From: Streptomyces sp. AJS327 | GTDB lineage: Bacteria; Actinomycetota; Actinomycetes; Streptomycetales; Streptomycetaceae | DNA: 64,000 bases | Reading direction: 5' to 3' | NCBI RefSeq assembly: GCF_013450295.1 | Contig: NZ_SKBR01000003.1 | Span: 62,001-126,000 of the forward strand | Part shown: positions 18,251 through 26,004 of the stretch, piece by piece | Layout of the letters: every line of letters starts with the position of its first letter | Position numbering within the stretch: position 1 is the first letter of the stretch | The notes under the pieces: model-generated | Told to the model about the DNA's origin: nothing | Seen by the model: only the letters and a program-made list of their open reading frames with translations | Database searches by the model: none | Translations under genes and position numbers: made by a program

Positions 18251-18764
18251 GCGACTGCCGTCGGGGCTCCGGCGGTGGCGCGGCGGGGGGCTCCGGCCGT
18301 CGTCAACTCCCCGGCGTGGGAGACGACATGGTCGCCGCACTCCCCCTCCGGGGCGGTCGTGGCCGGGCCCTCCCGGAAGCGGTCGTGGCCGGGCCCTCCG
18401 GGAGCGGTCGCGGTCGGGCGCGAGCCTGGTCGAGACGGACGGCGGGGTGTGAGAGGGCGAGCGTGGGGCAGCGGGGGCGTGGGACGGCGCGGGCGCGGCG
18501 AGACGTGGCGGAGCGGGGCGATCGGAGAGGGCCGCGGGAGCGGGGAGGAAGGATCCGGGGGAAGAAGGGATGGGGACCCGTACGAGGCGGGGCCGGACCG
18601 GACGGGCGAGAGCCACCGGTGCGGGCGGGAGCGGTACCGGTCGGGCCACGGAACCGGTGTGGGGCCGGGGGAGGGCGATACGGCACAGGGAGCGCCCCCG
18701 TGTGGGGCATGGCAGGCGGCACCGCGCGGGTAGCGCGGAAGCAGGTGGAGAGGCAGGGCAACCG

Positions 18765-19151
18765 ATGGTCAAGTACGGCGATCAGCCCGGAGAGAGTGGC
18801 GGACGCAGGCGCGGTCAGGGCGAGTTGGAGAGCCAGGTGCTCGCGGTGCTGCGGGCCGCGCCCGGGCCGGTGACGGCGGCCTGGGTGCGTCAGCACCTCG
18901 GGGACGAACTGGCGTACACCACCATCGTCACCATCCTGACCAGGCTGCACGCCAAACAGGCCGTGACCCGGGGCAAGTCGGGGCGGTCCTACCTGTGGTC
19001 GGCCCTCGCGGACGAGGCCGGGCTCGCCGCGCTGCGGATGCGCAGGGTCCTGGACAGCGAGAGCGACCGGAACGCCGTGCTCACCAGCTTCGTCTCCTCG
19101 CTGTCGGAGGAGGACGAACGGCTGGTGCGGGATCTGCTGCGGGAGGAGTGA
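18765..19151 (+). CDS. BlaI/MecI-family winged-helix repressor
   Basis: A 128-residue cytoplasmic repressor. ATG 18765 is preferred because BlaI homology starts shortly after it (GELESQVLAVLRAAPGPVTAAWV, in pieces) and a purine-rich GGAGAGGCAGGG lies upstream. The recognition part reads YTTIVTILTRLHAKQAV. The C-terminal dimerisation helices (SFVSSLSEEDERLVRDLL) are present. In this family the repressor is inactivated by proteolysis triggered by the M56 membrane peptidase. That gene starts 3 bp after this stop, so the two form a classic BlaI/BlaR1-like operon. Targets cannot be inferred: no beta-lactamase gene is adjacent. Confidence 0.92.
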   Translation: MVKYGDQPGESGGRRRGQGELESQVLAVLRAAPGPVTAAWVRQHLGDELAYTTIVTILTRLHAKQAVTRGKSGRSYLWSALADEAGLAALRMRRVLDSESDRNAVLTSFVSSLSEEDERLVRDLLREE

Positions 19152-19154
19152 CGC

Positions 19155-20651
19155 ATGGACCGGATGGCAGCGGCGCTCGCCTTCCTGCCGTTCGTACTGC
19201 CGCTGACCGTCCTGCCGGTCGCGCGGCTGGCCGACCAGCGCACCCATCCGCGCCGCGCGGCCCGGATGCTGACGGCACTGGGGGTGGCGCTGGCGCTGTG
19301 CAGCACGCTCTCGCTGGTGCTGCTCGGACTCGTCGGTACCGCTCAACTCCCCGGCAACCCGCTGCCGGACGTCTGGGCGGACCCGGAGGTCAGCACCGTC
19401 ATCCCGTACGCCCACCTCACCGGGCCACCGGCGATCGGGCTGCTGCTCGCGGTCGTCGGGGCGTGTCTCGCGGCGCTTCGGCGCCACCGCCGGGTGCTGG
19501 CCCGTACACGGCACGCGCTCGCCACCCTCGCCCCGGCGGCCGGAGCGCCCGCCCCGGCCCCGGGAAGCCACCCGGACCGGGAGCGCTGCCCGGGGCCGGA
19601 GGGCCGCGCGAGCCGGAAGGGCCGTGGAGAACCGGGGAACGCCGGGGCCGGAGAGCCGGGGAGCGGGGTGGACAACAGGCCGGAGAGCGGACCGGGTAGC
19701 GGGGCGGGGAAGGGGCCGGGGGTTCGTACGGCGGCGCACCCCACCGGCGAGGACCCGGTGGCGGACCTGGGCCCCGGAGTGACGGTCCTGCCTGACGAAC
19801 AGCCCTACGCCTACGCCTTACCGGGCGCACCGGACCGCATCGTGGTGTCCACCGGGATGCTCGCCGGGCTGGAACCGGCCGAGCGCCGCGCGATGATCGC
19901 GCACGAACGCGCCCATCTCACGGGCGGGCACCACCGGTACCTGCTCGCGGTGGCGCTGCTGAGCCGCGCCAACCCCCTGTTGTGGCCGCTGCGTTCGGCG
20001 GTCGGCTACCACCTGGAACGCTGGGCCGACGAGTCGGCGGCCCGGGCCGTCGGTGACCGCCGCACCACCGCGCGCGCCGTGGCCAAGGCCGCGCTCGCCG
20101 CCCGGACGACGGGGGCCTCCGCCCCACCGGGGCTCCTCGCCTTCGCCGCTCCCGCGGACCCCGAACCAGCACCGGAACCGGCGCCGTTGCCGCTGCCGTT
20201 GCCGGAACCGTCACCGGGATCGGTGACGCTGCCGGAAGCAGCGGTGGAACCGGCGCCGCCCGTCGACCGCACCGCCCTGGGCGGCAGGGCGGAGGCGTCC
20301 GCGGCTCCCGTCCGGCTCCCCGCGCGCCCCCGAGGGCCAGCGCCCGCCCGCACTCCCGCACCAGCTCCCGTCGCCCCGCCCGAGGGGCAGTCGCCGTCCC
20401 GTCCGGTACCGCCTCCCCCGGCGGCACCGCCCTGCGAGGAGGTCCTGCCCTCGGCGGCGGGCGGGCCGGTGCCGCGCCGGGTGGCGGCGCTGCTGGGTCC
20501 GGTGCCGCCGGAGCACGGCTGGTTCCCCGCGGCGAGCCCCGCCGGCCTGGCGGCCTTCCTCGCCACCGCGGGCACCACCCTGTCCGCCGTCGCCGCGCTG
20601 GACACGGCGCTGGCTCTCTTCCTGGTGCTCAAGGCGGCCACCCCACTCTGA
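19155..20651 (+). CDS. M56-family (BlaR1/HtpX-like) membrane zinc peptidase
   Basis: A 498-residue membrane metallopeptidase. ATG 19155 lies 3 bp after the blaI stop. Membrane segments are near residues 5-22, 38-62 and 92-112, with another at the C terminus (about 470-495). The zinc motif HERAH is at residues 250-254 with the downstream ADESAA glutamate near 291, so the catalytic set appears intact. No C-terminal penicillin-binding sensor domain is present, so it is not a beta-lactam receptor of the BlaR1 type. Residues about 120-200 and 330-440 are low-complexity Pro/Gly/Ala insertions. It probably cleaves the BlaI partner or membrane substrates. Codon 222 (19818) is TTA, suggesting bldA dependence. 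Confidence 0.9.
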   Translation: MDRMAAALAFLPFVLPLTVLPVARLADQRTHPRRAARMLTALGVALALCSTLSLVLLGLVGTAQLPGNPLPDVWADPEVSTVIPYAHLTGPPAIGLLLAVVGACLAALRRHRRVLARTRHALATLAPAAGAPAPAPGSHPDRERCPGPEGRASRKGRGEPGNAGAGEPGSGVDNRPESGPGSGAGKGPGVRTAAHPTGEDPVADLGPGVTVLPDEQPYAYALPGAPDRIVVSTGMLAGLEPAERRAMIAHERAHLTGGHHRYLLAVALLSRANPLLWPLRSAVGYHLERWADESAARAVGDRRTTARAVAKAALAARTTGASAPPGLLAFAAPADPEPAPEPAPLPLPLPEPSPGSVTLPEAAVEPAPPVDRTALGGRAEASAAPVRLPARPRGPAPARTPAPAPVAPPEGQSPSRPVPPPPAAPPCEEVLPSAAGGPVPRRVAALLGPVPPEHGWFPAASPAGLAAFLATAGTTLSAVAALDTALALFLVLKAATPL

Positions 20652-21554
20652 CGGGCCGCCGCTCGCCCCGGGTTCGGCGGACCGGGACGCGGGGCCCGGC
20701 GCGGCGTCCCGTCCGGTGGGGCCGTGCGGCGCCGTGTCGGGGGTCGGTGGGGGCTGGGCAGCGCGCGGCCGACGCGGCGCGCTGGGGTCCCCTTCATCCC
20801 GCCCCCGGGCGGCTACGCTCCTCCAAGCCCGGCCCGTGCCCGTGTGGCAGCCCGGTGGCACTTTCCCTGATCAACTCTGCCGTGGAAGGGGCCCGGATTC
20901 GGCACGGACTTCGACCGGAAACGAAGCGGAGTTCAGACAGTGAGTCTTCAGAGAGCTTCACCCACGGAACACCGTGCGCACACTCACCGATCAGGCCGAG
21001 TAGCAGCCTAAGCGGAATCACGACAGAACCAGCCGGTCCAGCGCCTGGCGTGCCACCCCGTTTGGATCAACTCTTGAACGAGTCGGACCGTTCCACATGA
21101 CCCCGACAACCGGCACATGCCGAACCCGGGCGGCCTTCCAATGGTTTCGCAGCACGTTCACAACTGGCTCGAACCATCCGGTCACTTCGGCGACCGACCC
21201 TCCACCGAACGCACATGACATGGGAAATCGCGCTCCGGCGGGGGGTTCGGCGGTGGCGGCGCCGGGGCGGCCATATCGCGGAGAAGTCATTTCGTTACTC
21301 GCGGATTCGGGGCGGAACGCGCGCTGCGGGACTACGCTCCTGTCCCCTCGAAGGCTCCGCAGCCAGTGGGGCGCCGCGCCCCGACGAGGCGGCTCCGGCC
21401 GCTCACTCGATGACACTCCTTTAAAGATTCATGGTCTGTTTTTGAAGGTCCATCGACCGCTGTATGACGCATGCAGACCGCGCCGTCGGGTAGCGGGCTT
21501 CTGTGCTGCCGTCGTCTGTACATACAAGAGTCGACAACTTAAGTGGAGGAACGG
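20652..21554. other. 0.9-kb gap upstream of the BCCT transporter
   Basis: No supported gene. The first 250 bp are ordinary GC-rich sequence. From about 20850 the GC content falls, and 21420-21545 is clearly AT-richer (for example tttaaagattcatgg and gtctgtacatacaagag), as expected for a promoter and leader. An open frame beginning at 21097 runs into the transporter in another phase and looks spurious. I saw no known riboswitch core. Confidence 0.45.
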
Positions 21555-23330
21555 GTGGACAAAAAGCCACGCAGCGGTGAGGTCCCCACGGGGGCTTCTC
21601 CCAGCTCCAGTCTGCGACCGGCGCTGAGACCACCGCCGACGGACTACGTGGTGTTCGGCGTCACGGCGGCGCTCACCCTGGCCTTCGTGCTGTGGGGTGC
21701 CTTCGGCACGGACTCCCTGGAGAGCGTCTCGACGAGGATGCTCAACGAGACGATGCACAACGGCGGTTGGGCCTTCGTGCTGGCCGCCTCGGGGTTCGTC
21801 ATCTTCGCCCTGTGGCTGGCCTTCAGCCGCTACGGGAAGATCACCCTCGGCAAGGAGGGCGAGAAGCCGGAGTTCCGCACGGTCTCCTGGATCGCGATGA
21901 TGTTCAGCGCCGGTATGGGCATCGGTCTGATGTTCTACGGCGTGAACGAGCCGCTCACGCACTTCGCCGATCCCCCGCCCGGTACCCACGGGGCGGACGC
22001 CGACGCGGCGGACCGGATGGAGACCTCGCTCGCCACCACGCTCTTCCACTGGACGCTGCACCCGTGGGCGATCTACGCGGTGGTCGGTCTGGCCATCGCC
22101 TACAGCTGCTTCCGCCGTCGGAGGCGGCAGACGATCAGCGCGGTCTTCACCCCGCTGATCGGTGAGCGGCACGCCAACGGCACCATGGGCAAGATCATCG
22201 ACATACTGGCGATCTTCGCCACGCTCTTCGGCTCCGCCGCCTCGCTGGGTCTGGGCGCGCTCCAGATCAGCAGTGGTGTCGAGGAGGTCGGCTGGGCCGA
22301 CAACGTCGGCCAGACGGTGCTGGTGCTCATCATCGCCGTGCTCACCGTGGCGTTCGTGCTGTCCGCCGTGTCCGGGGTGGCGAAGGGCATCCAGTGGCTG
22401 TCCAACATCAACATGGTGCTGGCCGGGCTGCTGGTCGTCTTCGTCTTCGTGGTCGGGCCGACCATCCTGATGCTCAACATGGTGCCGAGTTCGATCACCT
22501 CGTTCGTCGGTGAACTCCCGCAGATGGCCGGGCGTACCGACTCCTCCGGGGGTGAGGACGTCGCCACCTGGCTCTCCGGGTGGACGGTCTTCTACTGGGC
22601 CTGGTGGATCTCCTGGACGCCGTTCGTCGGCATGTTCATCGCGCGCATCAGCCGGGGCCGCACCATCCGGCAGTTCGTGGGTGGCGTCATCCTCGTGCCG
22701 AGCGTCGTCAGCCTGATCTGGTTCTCCATCTTCGGCAGCACCGCGATGAAGCTGGAACAGGACGGGGCGAAGCTGACCGACGAGGCGACCGCCGAGGGCC
22801 AGCTGTTCGCCGTGCTGAACGAGTACCCGATCGCGGGTGTCACGACGCTGCTCGTGATGATCCTGGTCGGCATCTTCTTCGTCTCCGGCGCGGACGCCGC
22901 GTCCGTGGTCATGGGCACGCTCTCGCAGAAGGGGACGATGGAGCCCACCCGGCTCGTCGTCATCACCTGGGGTGTGCTCACCGGTGCCGTCGCGGCCATC
23001 ATGCTGCTGGTCGGAGGGGGTGGGGACAAGGCGCTCGAAGGGTTGAAGAACCTCACCATCCTGGTGGCGGTGCCCTTCACCCTGGTCATGATCGGACTCT
23101 GTATCGCGCTCCTCCGCGACCTCCGCAGGGATCCGCTGATCCTGCGTGGCGAGCGCGGCGAGGAGGCCATCGAGAGCGCCGTCATCGCCGGACACGAGCA
23201 GTACGCCGGGGAGTTCGAGATCCAGATCGGTCCCGTCTCCGACGACAACGGCAACGGCAACGGTGACGACGGTGGCAAGGCCGCCGCCGGATCCGGTGGC
23301 CCGTCCGATACGCCCAGCAAGGGCGAGTAG
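21555..23330 (+). CDS. BCCT-family betaine/choline/carnitine transporter
   Basis: A 591-residue secondary transporter with about 12 membrane helices. GTG 21555 is favoured over GTG 21543 because GGAGG lies 5-6 nt before it. Family blocks are clear: SAGMGIGLMFYGVNEPLTHF near residue 114, the tryptophan-rich WTVFYWAWWISWTPFVGMF near 342 followed by IARISRGRTIRQFV, and ADAASVVMG later. It imports compatible solutes such as glycine betaine or choline coupled to sodium or protons, typically for osmoprotection. The C-terminal tail is hydrophilic and Gly/Asn/Asp-rich. It stands alone with its own terminators; substrate cannot be read from sequence. Confidence 0.92.
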   Translation: MDKKPRSGEVPTGASPSSSLRPALRPPPTDYVVFGVTAALTLAFVLWGAFGTDSLESVSTRMLNETMHNGGWAFVLAASGFVIFALWLAFSRYGKITLGKEGEKPEFRTVSWIAMMFSAGMGIGLMFYGVNEPLTHFADPPPGTHGADADAADRMETSLATTLFHWTLHPWAIYAVVGLAIAYSCFRRRRRQTISAVFTPLIGERHANGTMGKIIDILAIFATLFGSAASLGLGALQISSGVEEVGWADNVGQTVLVLIIAVLTVAFVLSAVSGVAKGIQWLSNINMVLAGLLVVFVFVVGPTILMLNMVPSSITSFVGELPQMAGRTDSSGGEDVATWLSGWTVFYWAWWISWTPFVGMFIARISRGRTIRQFVGGVILVPSVVSLIWFSIFGSTAMKLEQDGAKLTDEATAEGQLFAVLNEYPIAGVTTLLVMILVGIFFVSGADAASVVMGTLSQKGTMEPTRLVVITWGVLTGAVAAIMLLVGGGGDKALEGLKNLTILVAVPFTLVMIGLCIALLRDLRRDPLILRGERGEEAIESAVIAGHEQYAGEFEIQIGPVSDDNGNGNGDDGGKAAAGSGGPSDTPSKGE

Positions 23331-23340
23331 ACGCCGTGTC

Positions 23341-23371
23341 GGGGTCACGGGTCGCCAGGACTCGTGACCCC
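23341..23371 (+). terminator. Hairpin after the BCCT gene
   Basis: Nine-base arms ggggtcacg (23341-23349) and cgtgacccc (23363-23371) with a 13-base loop, 10 bp after the stop. Confidence 0.6.
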
Positions 23372-23450
23372 GGCGGTCGTTCGCCGCGCGGGCCACGGAG
23401 CGTGTCACACGACGGGTGGCCTGCCGTACGACCCGCCGGACGACCGATCA

Positions 23451-23484
23451 GACGCCCCGCCACGGAGCTCCGTGGCGGGGCGTC
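23451..23484. terminator. Perfect 34-bp palindrome
   Basis: Arms 23451-23467 (gacgccccgccacggag) and 23468-23484 are exact reverse complements with no spacer; in RNA the central bases would form the loop. Likely a second terminator for the transporter gene, though perfect dyad symmetry could also be a protein-binding site. Confidence 0.7.
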
Positions 23485-23630
23485 CGCGTTCCCGCCCCCT
23501 CCATGGCGGCGGGCCAATCCAAAACCCCTGCACAGAACGGGACTTGGCCATCCGACCGGGCGGTGACGCGGGTTAGCCCGACCTCACGGTCCGACGGAAC
23601 GAGCGGCGTCTCCGCCGGTAGCGTGGCCGT

Positions 23631-23981
23631 ATGTCTTCCGTACTCGTCATCGGCTACGACCCACGAGCGCTCCCGGAGGGTGACGGGGAACGGGTACGCG
23701 CGGCGCTGGAGGCGGAGTTGGCGCGCTTCGCGGAACACGGCGTCGAGGTGGGCACCGCGCTGGTCAAGGACGACGCCGCGGCCGAGTCCGTCCTCGTAGC
23801 GGCACTGCGCGAACGGCCGTGGCGGGTCGTGGTCATCGGCGGGGGAATCCGCCAGGACCCCGCGCTGCTCCCGCTGTTCGAGCGCATCGTGAACCTGGTG
23901 CGCCGCCACGCGCCGCGGGCCGCCGTCGCCTTCAACTCCGGCGTCACGGACACCGTGGACGCGGCGCTCCGGTGGCTCTGA
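23631..23981 (+). CDS. Conserved hypothetical protein (Rossmann-like)
   Basis: A 116-residue cytoplasmic protein of a kind common in actinobacteria but without a known function. It alternates strands and helices: SVLVIGYDPRAL, then GVEVGTALV, then WRVVVIGGGIRQDP, then PRAAVAFNSGV with a C-terminal DTVDAALRWL. This suggests a small flavodoxin- or Rossmann-like fold; the GGGIR turn could contact a nucleotide or flavin. ATG 23631 has no Shine-Dalgarno, but TAGCGT lies about 7 nt upstream, fitting a leaderless transcript. Single-gene unit. Confidence 0.7.
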   Translation: MSSVLVIGYDPRALPEGDGERVRAALEAELARFAEHGVEVGTALVKDDAAAESVLVAALRERPWRVVVIGGGIRQDPALLPLFERIVNLVRRHAPRAAVAFNSGVTDTVDAALRWL

Positions 23982-24225
23982 ACCACCCGGTCACCGCCTC
24001 GCGCGGCCGTTCCACCCCCATGGCGTACGGGGCGTGGGAGAGCCCAACCGCCGTGTGACGGGCGGGGCGTGGGCGTGCGCGACGACGGCCTGGGACAGGC
24101 GGTGCGGCGCGACCACAAAGACCACAACGACCATTAGTTTTCCAGCGCGCGCGAGGGGAGACATCCGCCGGCCGCCGGGGCAGCATGTGGGCGCTTCGCT
24201 CCCCTCCCCGAAAGGCGGTGCCCGC

Positions 24226-25209
24226 GTGCGCCTCCGCGCAGTGGTCTCCACGCTCTGTGCCGCGCTGCTCCTGCTGGTCGGACCTCCGCTGATCAGTTCC
24301 GGCGACGGCAAGGACACCGGCACCAACATCCCCGGTCTGCGGTTCATGGTGCCCAACACCCCGGGCGGCGGCTACGACATCACCGCCCGTACGGCGGCGA
24401 AGGATGCCGAGGACGCCGAACTCAACCACAACATCGAGGTGTTCAACCTGCCCGGGGCGGGTGGCACCGTCGGCCTCAGCCGTCTGGTCAACGAACGTGG
24501 CAACGGCAAGCTGACCATGTCGATGGGGCTGGGAGTGGTGGGCGCCGTCCACACCAACCGCGCCCCCTCCACGCTCGCCGACGCGACACCGATCGCGCGG
24601 CTGGTGGAGGAGCCGAACATCGTCGTCGTCGCCAAGGACTCCCCGTACAAGACGTTCCGCCAACTGCTGGAGGCGTGGCGGAAGAAGCCGCGCTCGCTGC
24701 CGGTCGGCGGTGGCTCCTCGGCCGGGGGCCCGGACCATCTCGCGCCGATGCTGATGGCCGAGGGCGCGGGGATCGCCCCGAAGACGGTCAACTACGTGCC
24801 GTACGACGGTGGTGGGGAACTGCTCGCCTCGGTGCTGGGCGGCAAGGTGGCCTTCGGCGTCTCCGGACTCGGTGAGTACCGCGACCAGATCGAGTCGGGC
24901 GAACTGCGGCTCCTCGCGGTGACCGGGCCCCAGCGGGTGGACGGCTTCGACGCGCCGACGCTCAAGGAGGCCGGTATCGACGTGGAGTTCACCAACTGGC
25001 GCGGCATCGTGGCACCTCCGGGACTGTCCGACACCCAGCGCACCAGACTCATCCGGTTCTTCGGCACCCTGCGCGACTCCAGCCAGTGGAAGGAGTCGTT
25101 GCGCCGCAACGGCTGGGACGACGCCTACCTCCCGGGGGAGAAGTTCGGGCGCTTCCTGGCGTCGGAGGACCGGCGCGTCGACTCCGTACTGAAGGGACTT
25201 GGCCAGTGA
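24226..25209 (+). CDS. Tripartite tricarboxylate transporter, substrate-binding protein TctC
   Basis: A 327-residue extracytoplasmic binding protein. GTG 24226 has AAAGGCGG upstream and opens with a signal peptide (RLRAVVSTLCAALLLLVGPPLISS); no lipobox cysteine is evident. Mature-part hallmarks: MVPNTPGGGYDITARTAA, FNLPGAGGTVGLSRLV, VVVAKDSPYKTFRQLLE, then GGGSSAGGPDH and NYVPYDGGGELLASVLGGKV. These follow the bug/TctC receptor pattern for citrate or other carboxylates. It overlaps tctB by GTGA and is the first gene of tctCBA. No two-component TctDE system is adjacent, so regulation is unknown. Confidence 0.92.
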   Translation: MRLRAVVSTLCAALLLLVGPPLISSGDGKDTGTNIPGLRFMVPNTPGGGYDITARTAAKDAEDAELNHNIEVFNLPGAGGTVGLSRLVNERGNGKLTMSMGLGVVGAVHTNRAPSTLADATPIARLVEEPNIVVVAKDSPYKTFRQLLEAWRKKPRSLPVGGGSSAGGPDHLAPMLMAEGAGIAPKTVNYVPYDGGGELLASVLGGKVAFGVSGLGEYRDQIESGELRLLAVTGPQRVDGFDAPTLKEAGIDVEFTNWRGIVAPPGLSDTQRTRLIRFFGTLRDSSQWKESLRRNGWDDAYLPGEKFGRFLASEDRRVDSVLKGLGQ

Positions 25210-26003
25210 GTCCGATCGCTCCCGCCCCAGGCCCACCGGAACACCCCGGTCGCCCCCGACTCATCATCCGCATACGGGAGTTGCTTCGGGGTCGCGCCGA
25301 ACTCGGCGTCAGTGCCCTGTTGCTGGCTCTCGGCCTGCTGGTGCTCTTCGACGCGCTGACGATGGACCAGGTGGCCACGGAGCGCGGCCCGGTCGGCCCC
25401 CGGACGGTTCCGCTGGTGGTGGGCTGCGCGCTGCTGCTCGTCTCGGTGGCGCTCGCCGTGGAGGTCGTACGGGGTGGCCCACGGCGGAGCGGACGACCGG
25501 ACGCCGCACCCGAGGCCGAGTCCGAGCCCGATTCCGCCACCCAGGTCACCTCCCAACTCTCTTCTTATGAACAGGAGTTGACGGGTCGCGCGGCAGACAA
25601 CCCGGACACCGGCACGGAGCCGGAGGGCTCGCGGCCCACCAAGCCGGAGGCCACCGAACCGGGCGCCGCCGAGCCCGACTCCGGCGCGGACGGCACGAAC
25701 TCCGGTGTAGGCGGGGCGAGTTATGACACGGACGGCCCGCCCTCCGGTACGGACGGGCCGGGGGACTGGCGGACGGTCGGGCTGCTCGTCGGAGTGTTCC
25801 TCCTCACCGCGGCCCTGATCGAGCCGCTCGGCTTCCCGCTCGCGGGCGCCCTGCTGTTCTGGGGCGCCGCCTACGCGCTGGGCAGCCGCGCCCTCGTCCG
25901 CGACCCGCTCATCGCCGCGGTGCTCGCGCTACTCACCTACGTCCTCTTCCACACCCTGCTCGGGGTGCCGCTGCCCGGCGGCCCCCTGATGGGGGTGATC
26001 TGA
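25206..26003 (+). CDS. Tripartite tricarboxylate transporter, small membrane subunit TctB
   Basis: A 265-residue membrane protein, longer than the usual 150-190. GTG 25206 overlaps the TctC stop. Two helices (about 38-58 and 77-95) precede a hydrophilic insertion of roughly 85 residues that is acidic and rich in Gly, Pro, Thr and Asp (about 97-180). Then come the last membrane helices, with the family-typical sequence LIEPLGFPLAGALLFWGAAY and a final VLFHTLLGVPLPGG. It forms the membrane complex with TctA, whose gene starts 2 bp after this stop. The insertion is unusual and looks disordered. Confidence 0.88.
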   Translation: MSPIAPAPGPPEHPGRPRLIIRIRELLRGRAELGVSALLLALGLLVLFDALTMDQVATERGPVGPRTVPLVVGCALLLVSVALAVEVVRGGPRRSGRPDAAPEAESEPDSATQVTSQLSSYEQELTGRAADNPDTGTEPEGSRPTKPEATEPGAAEPDSGADGTNSGVGGASYDTDGPPSGTDGPGDWRTVGLLVGVFLLTAALIEPLGFPLAGALLFWGAAYALGSRALVRDPLIAAVLALLTYVLFHTLLGVPLPGGPLMGVI

Positions 26004-26004
26004 G

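Larger units (their letters stand above)
17666..18764. other. 1.1-kb repeat-rich gap without a recognisable gene
   Basis: No supported gene on either strand. It contains a hexanucleotide ggcagc run (17823-17865), an 18-bp tandem array (18181-18250) and a duplicated gcggtcgtggccgggccctc near 18353 and 18381. The open frames through it translate to PVRTPP or GTGSG-type repeats and shift family-like character nowhere. The end contains the GGAG-type site of blaI. Confidence 0.5.

Noticed and set aside
21097..21627. 176-codon frame before the BCCT gene
   Set aside because: It overlaps the start of the transporter in another phase, has no Shine-Dalgarno and no family resemblance.
21429..23408. 659-codon minus-strand frame opposite the BCCT gene
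   Set aside because: The plus strand has unmistakable BCCT motifs; the minus translation is a charged low-complexity string typical of antisense frames in high-GC DNA.
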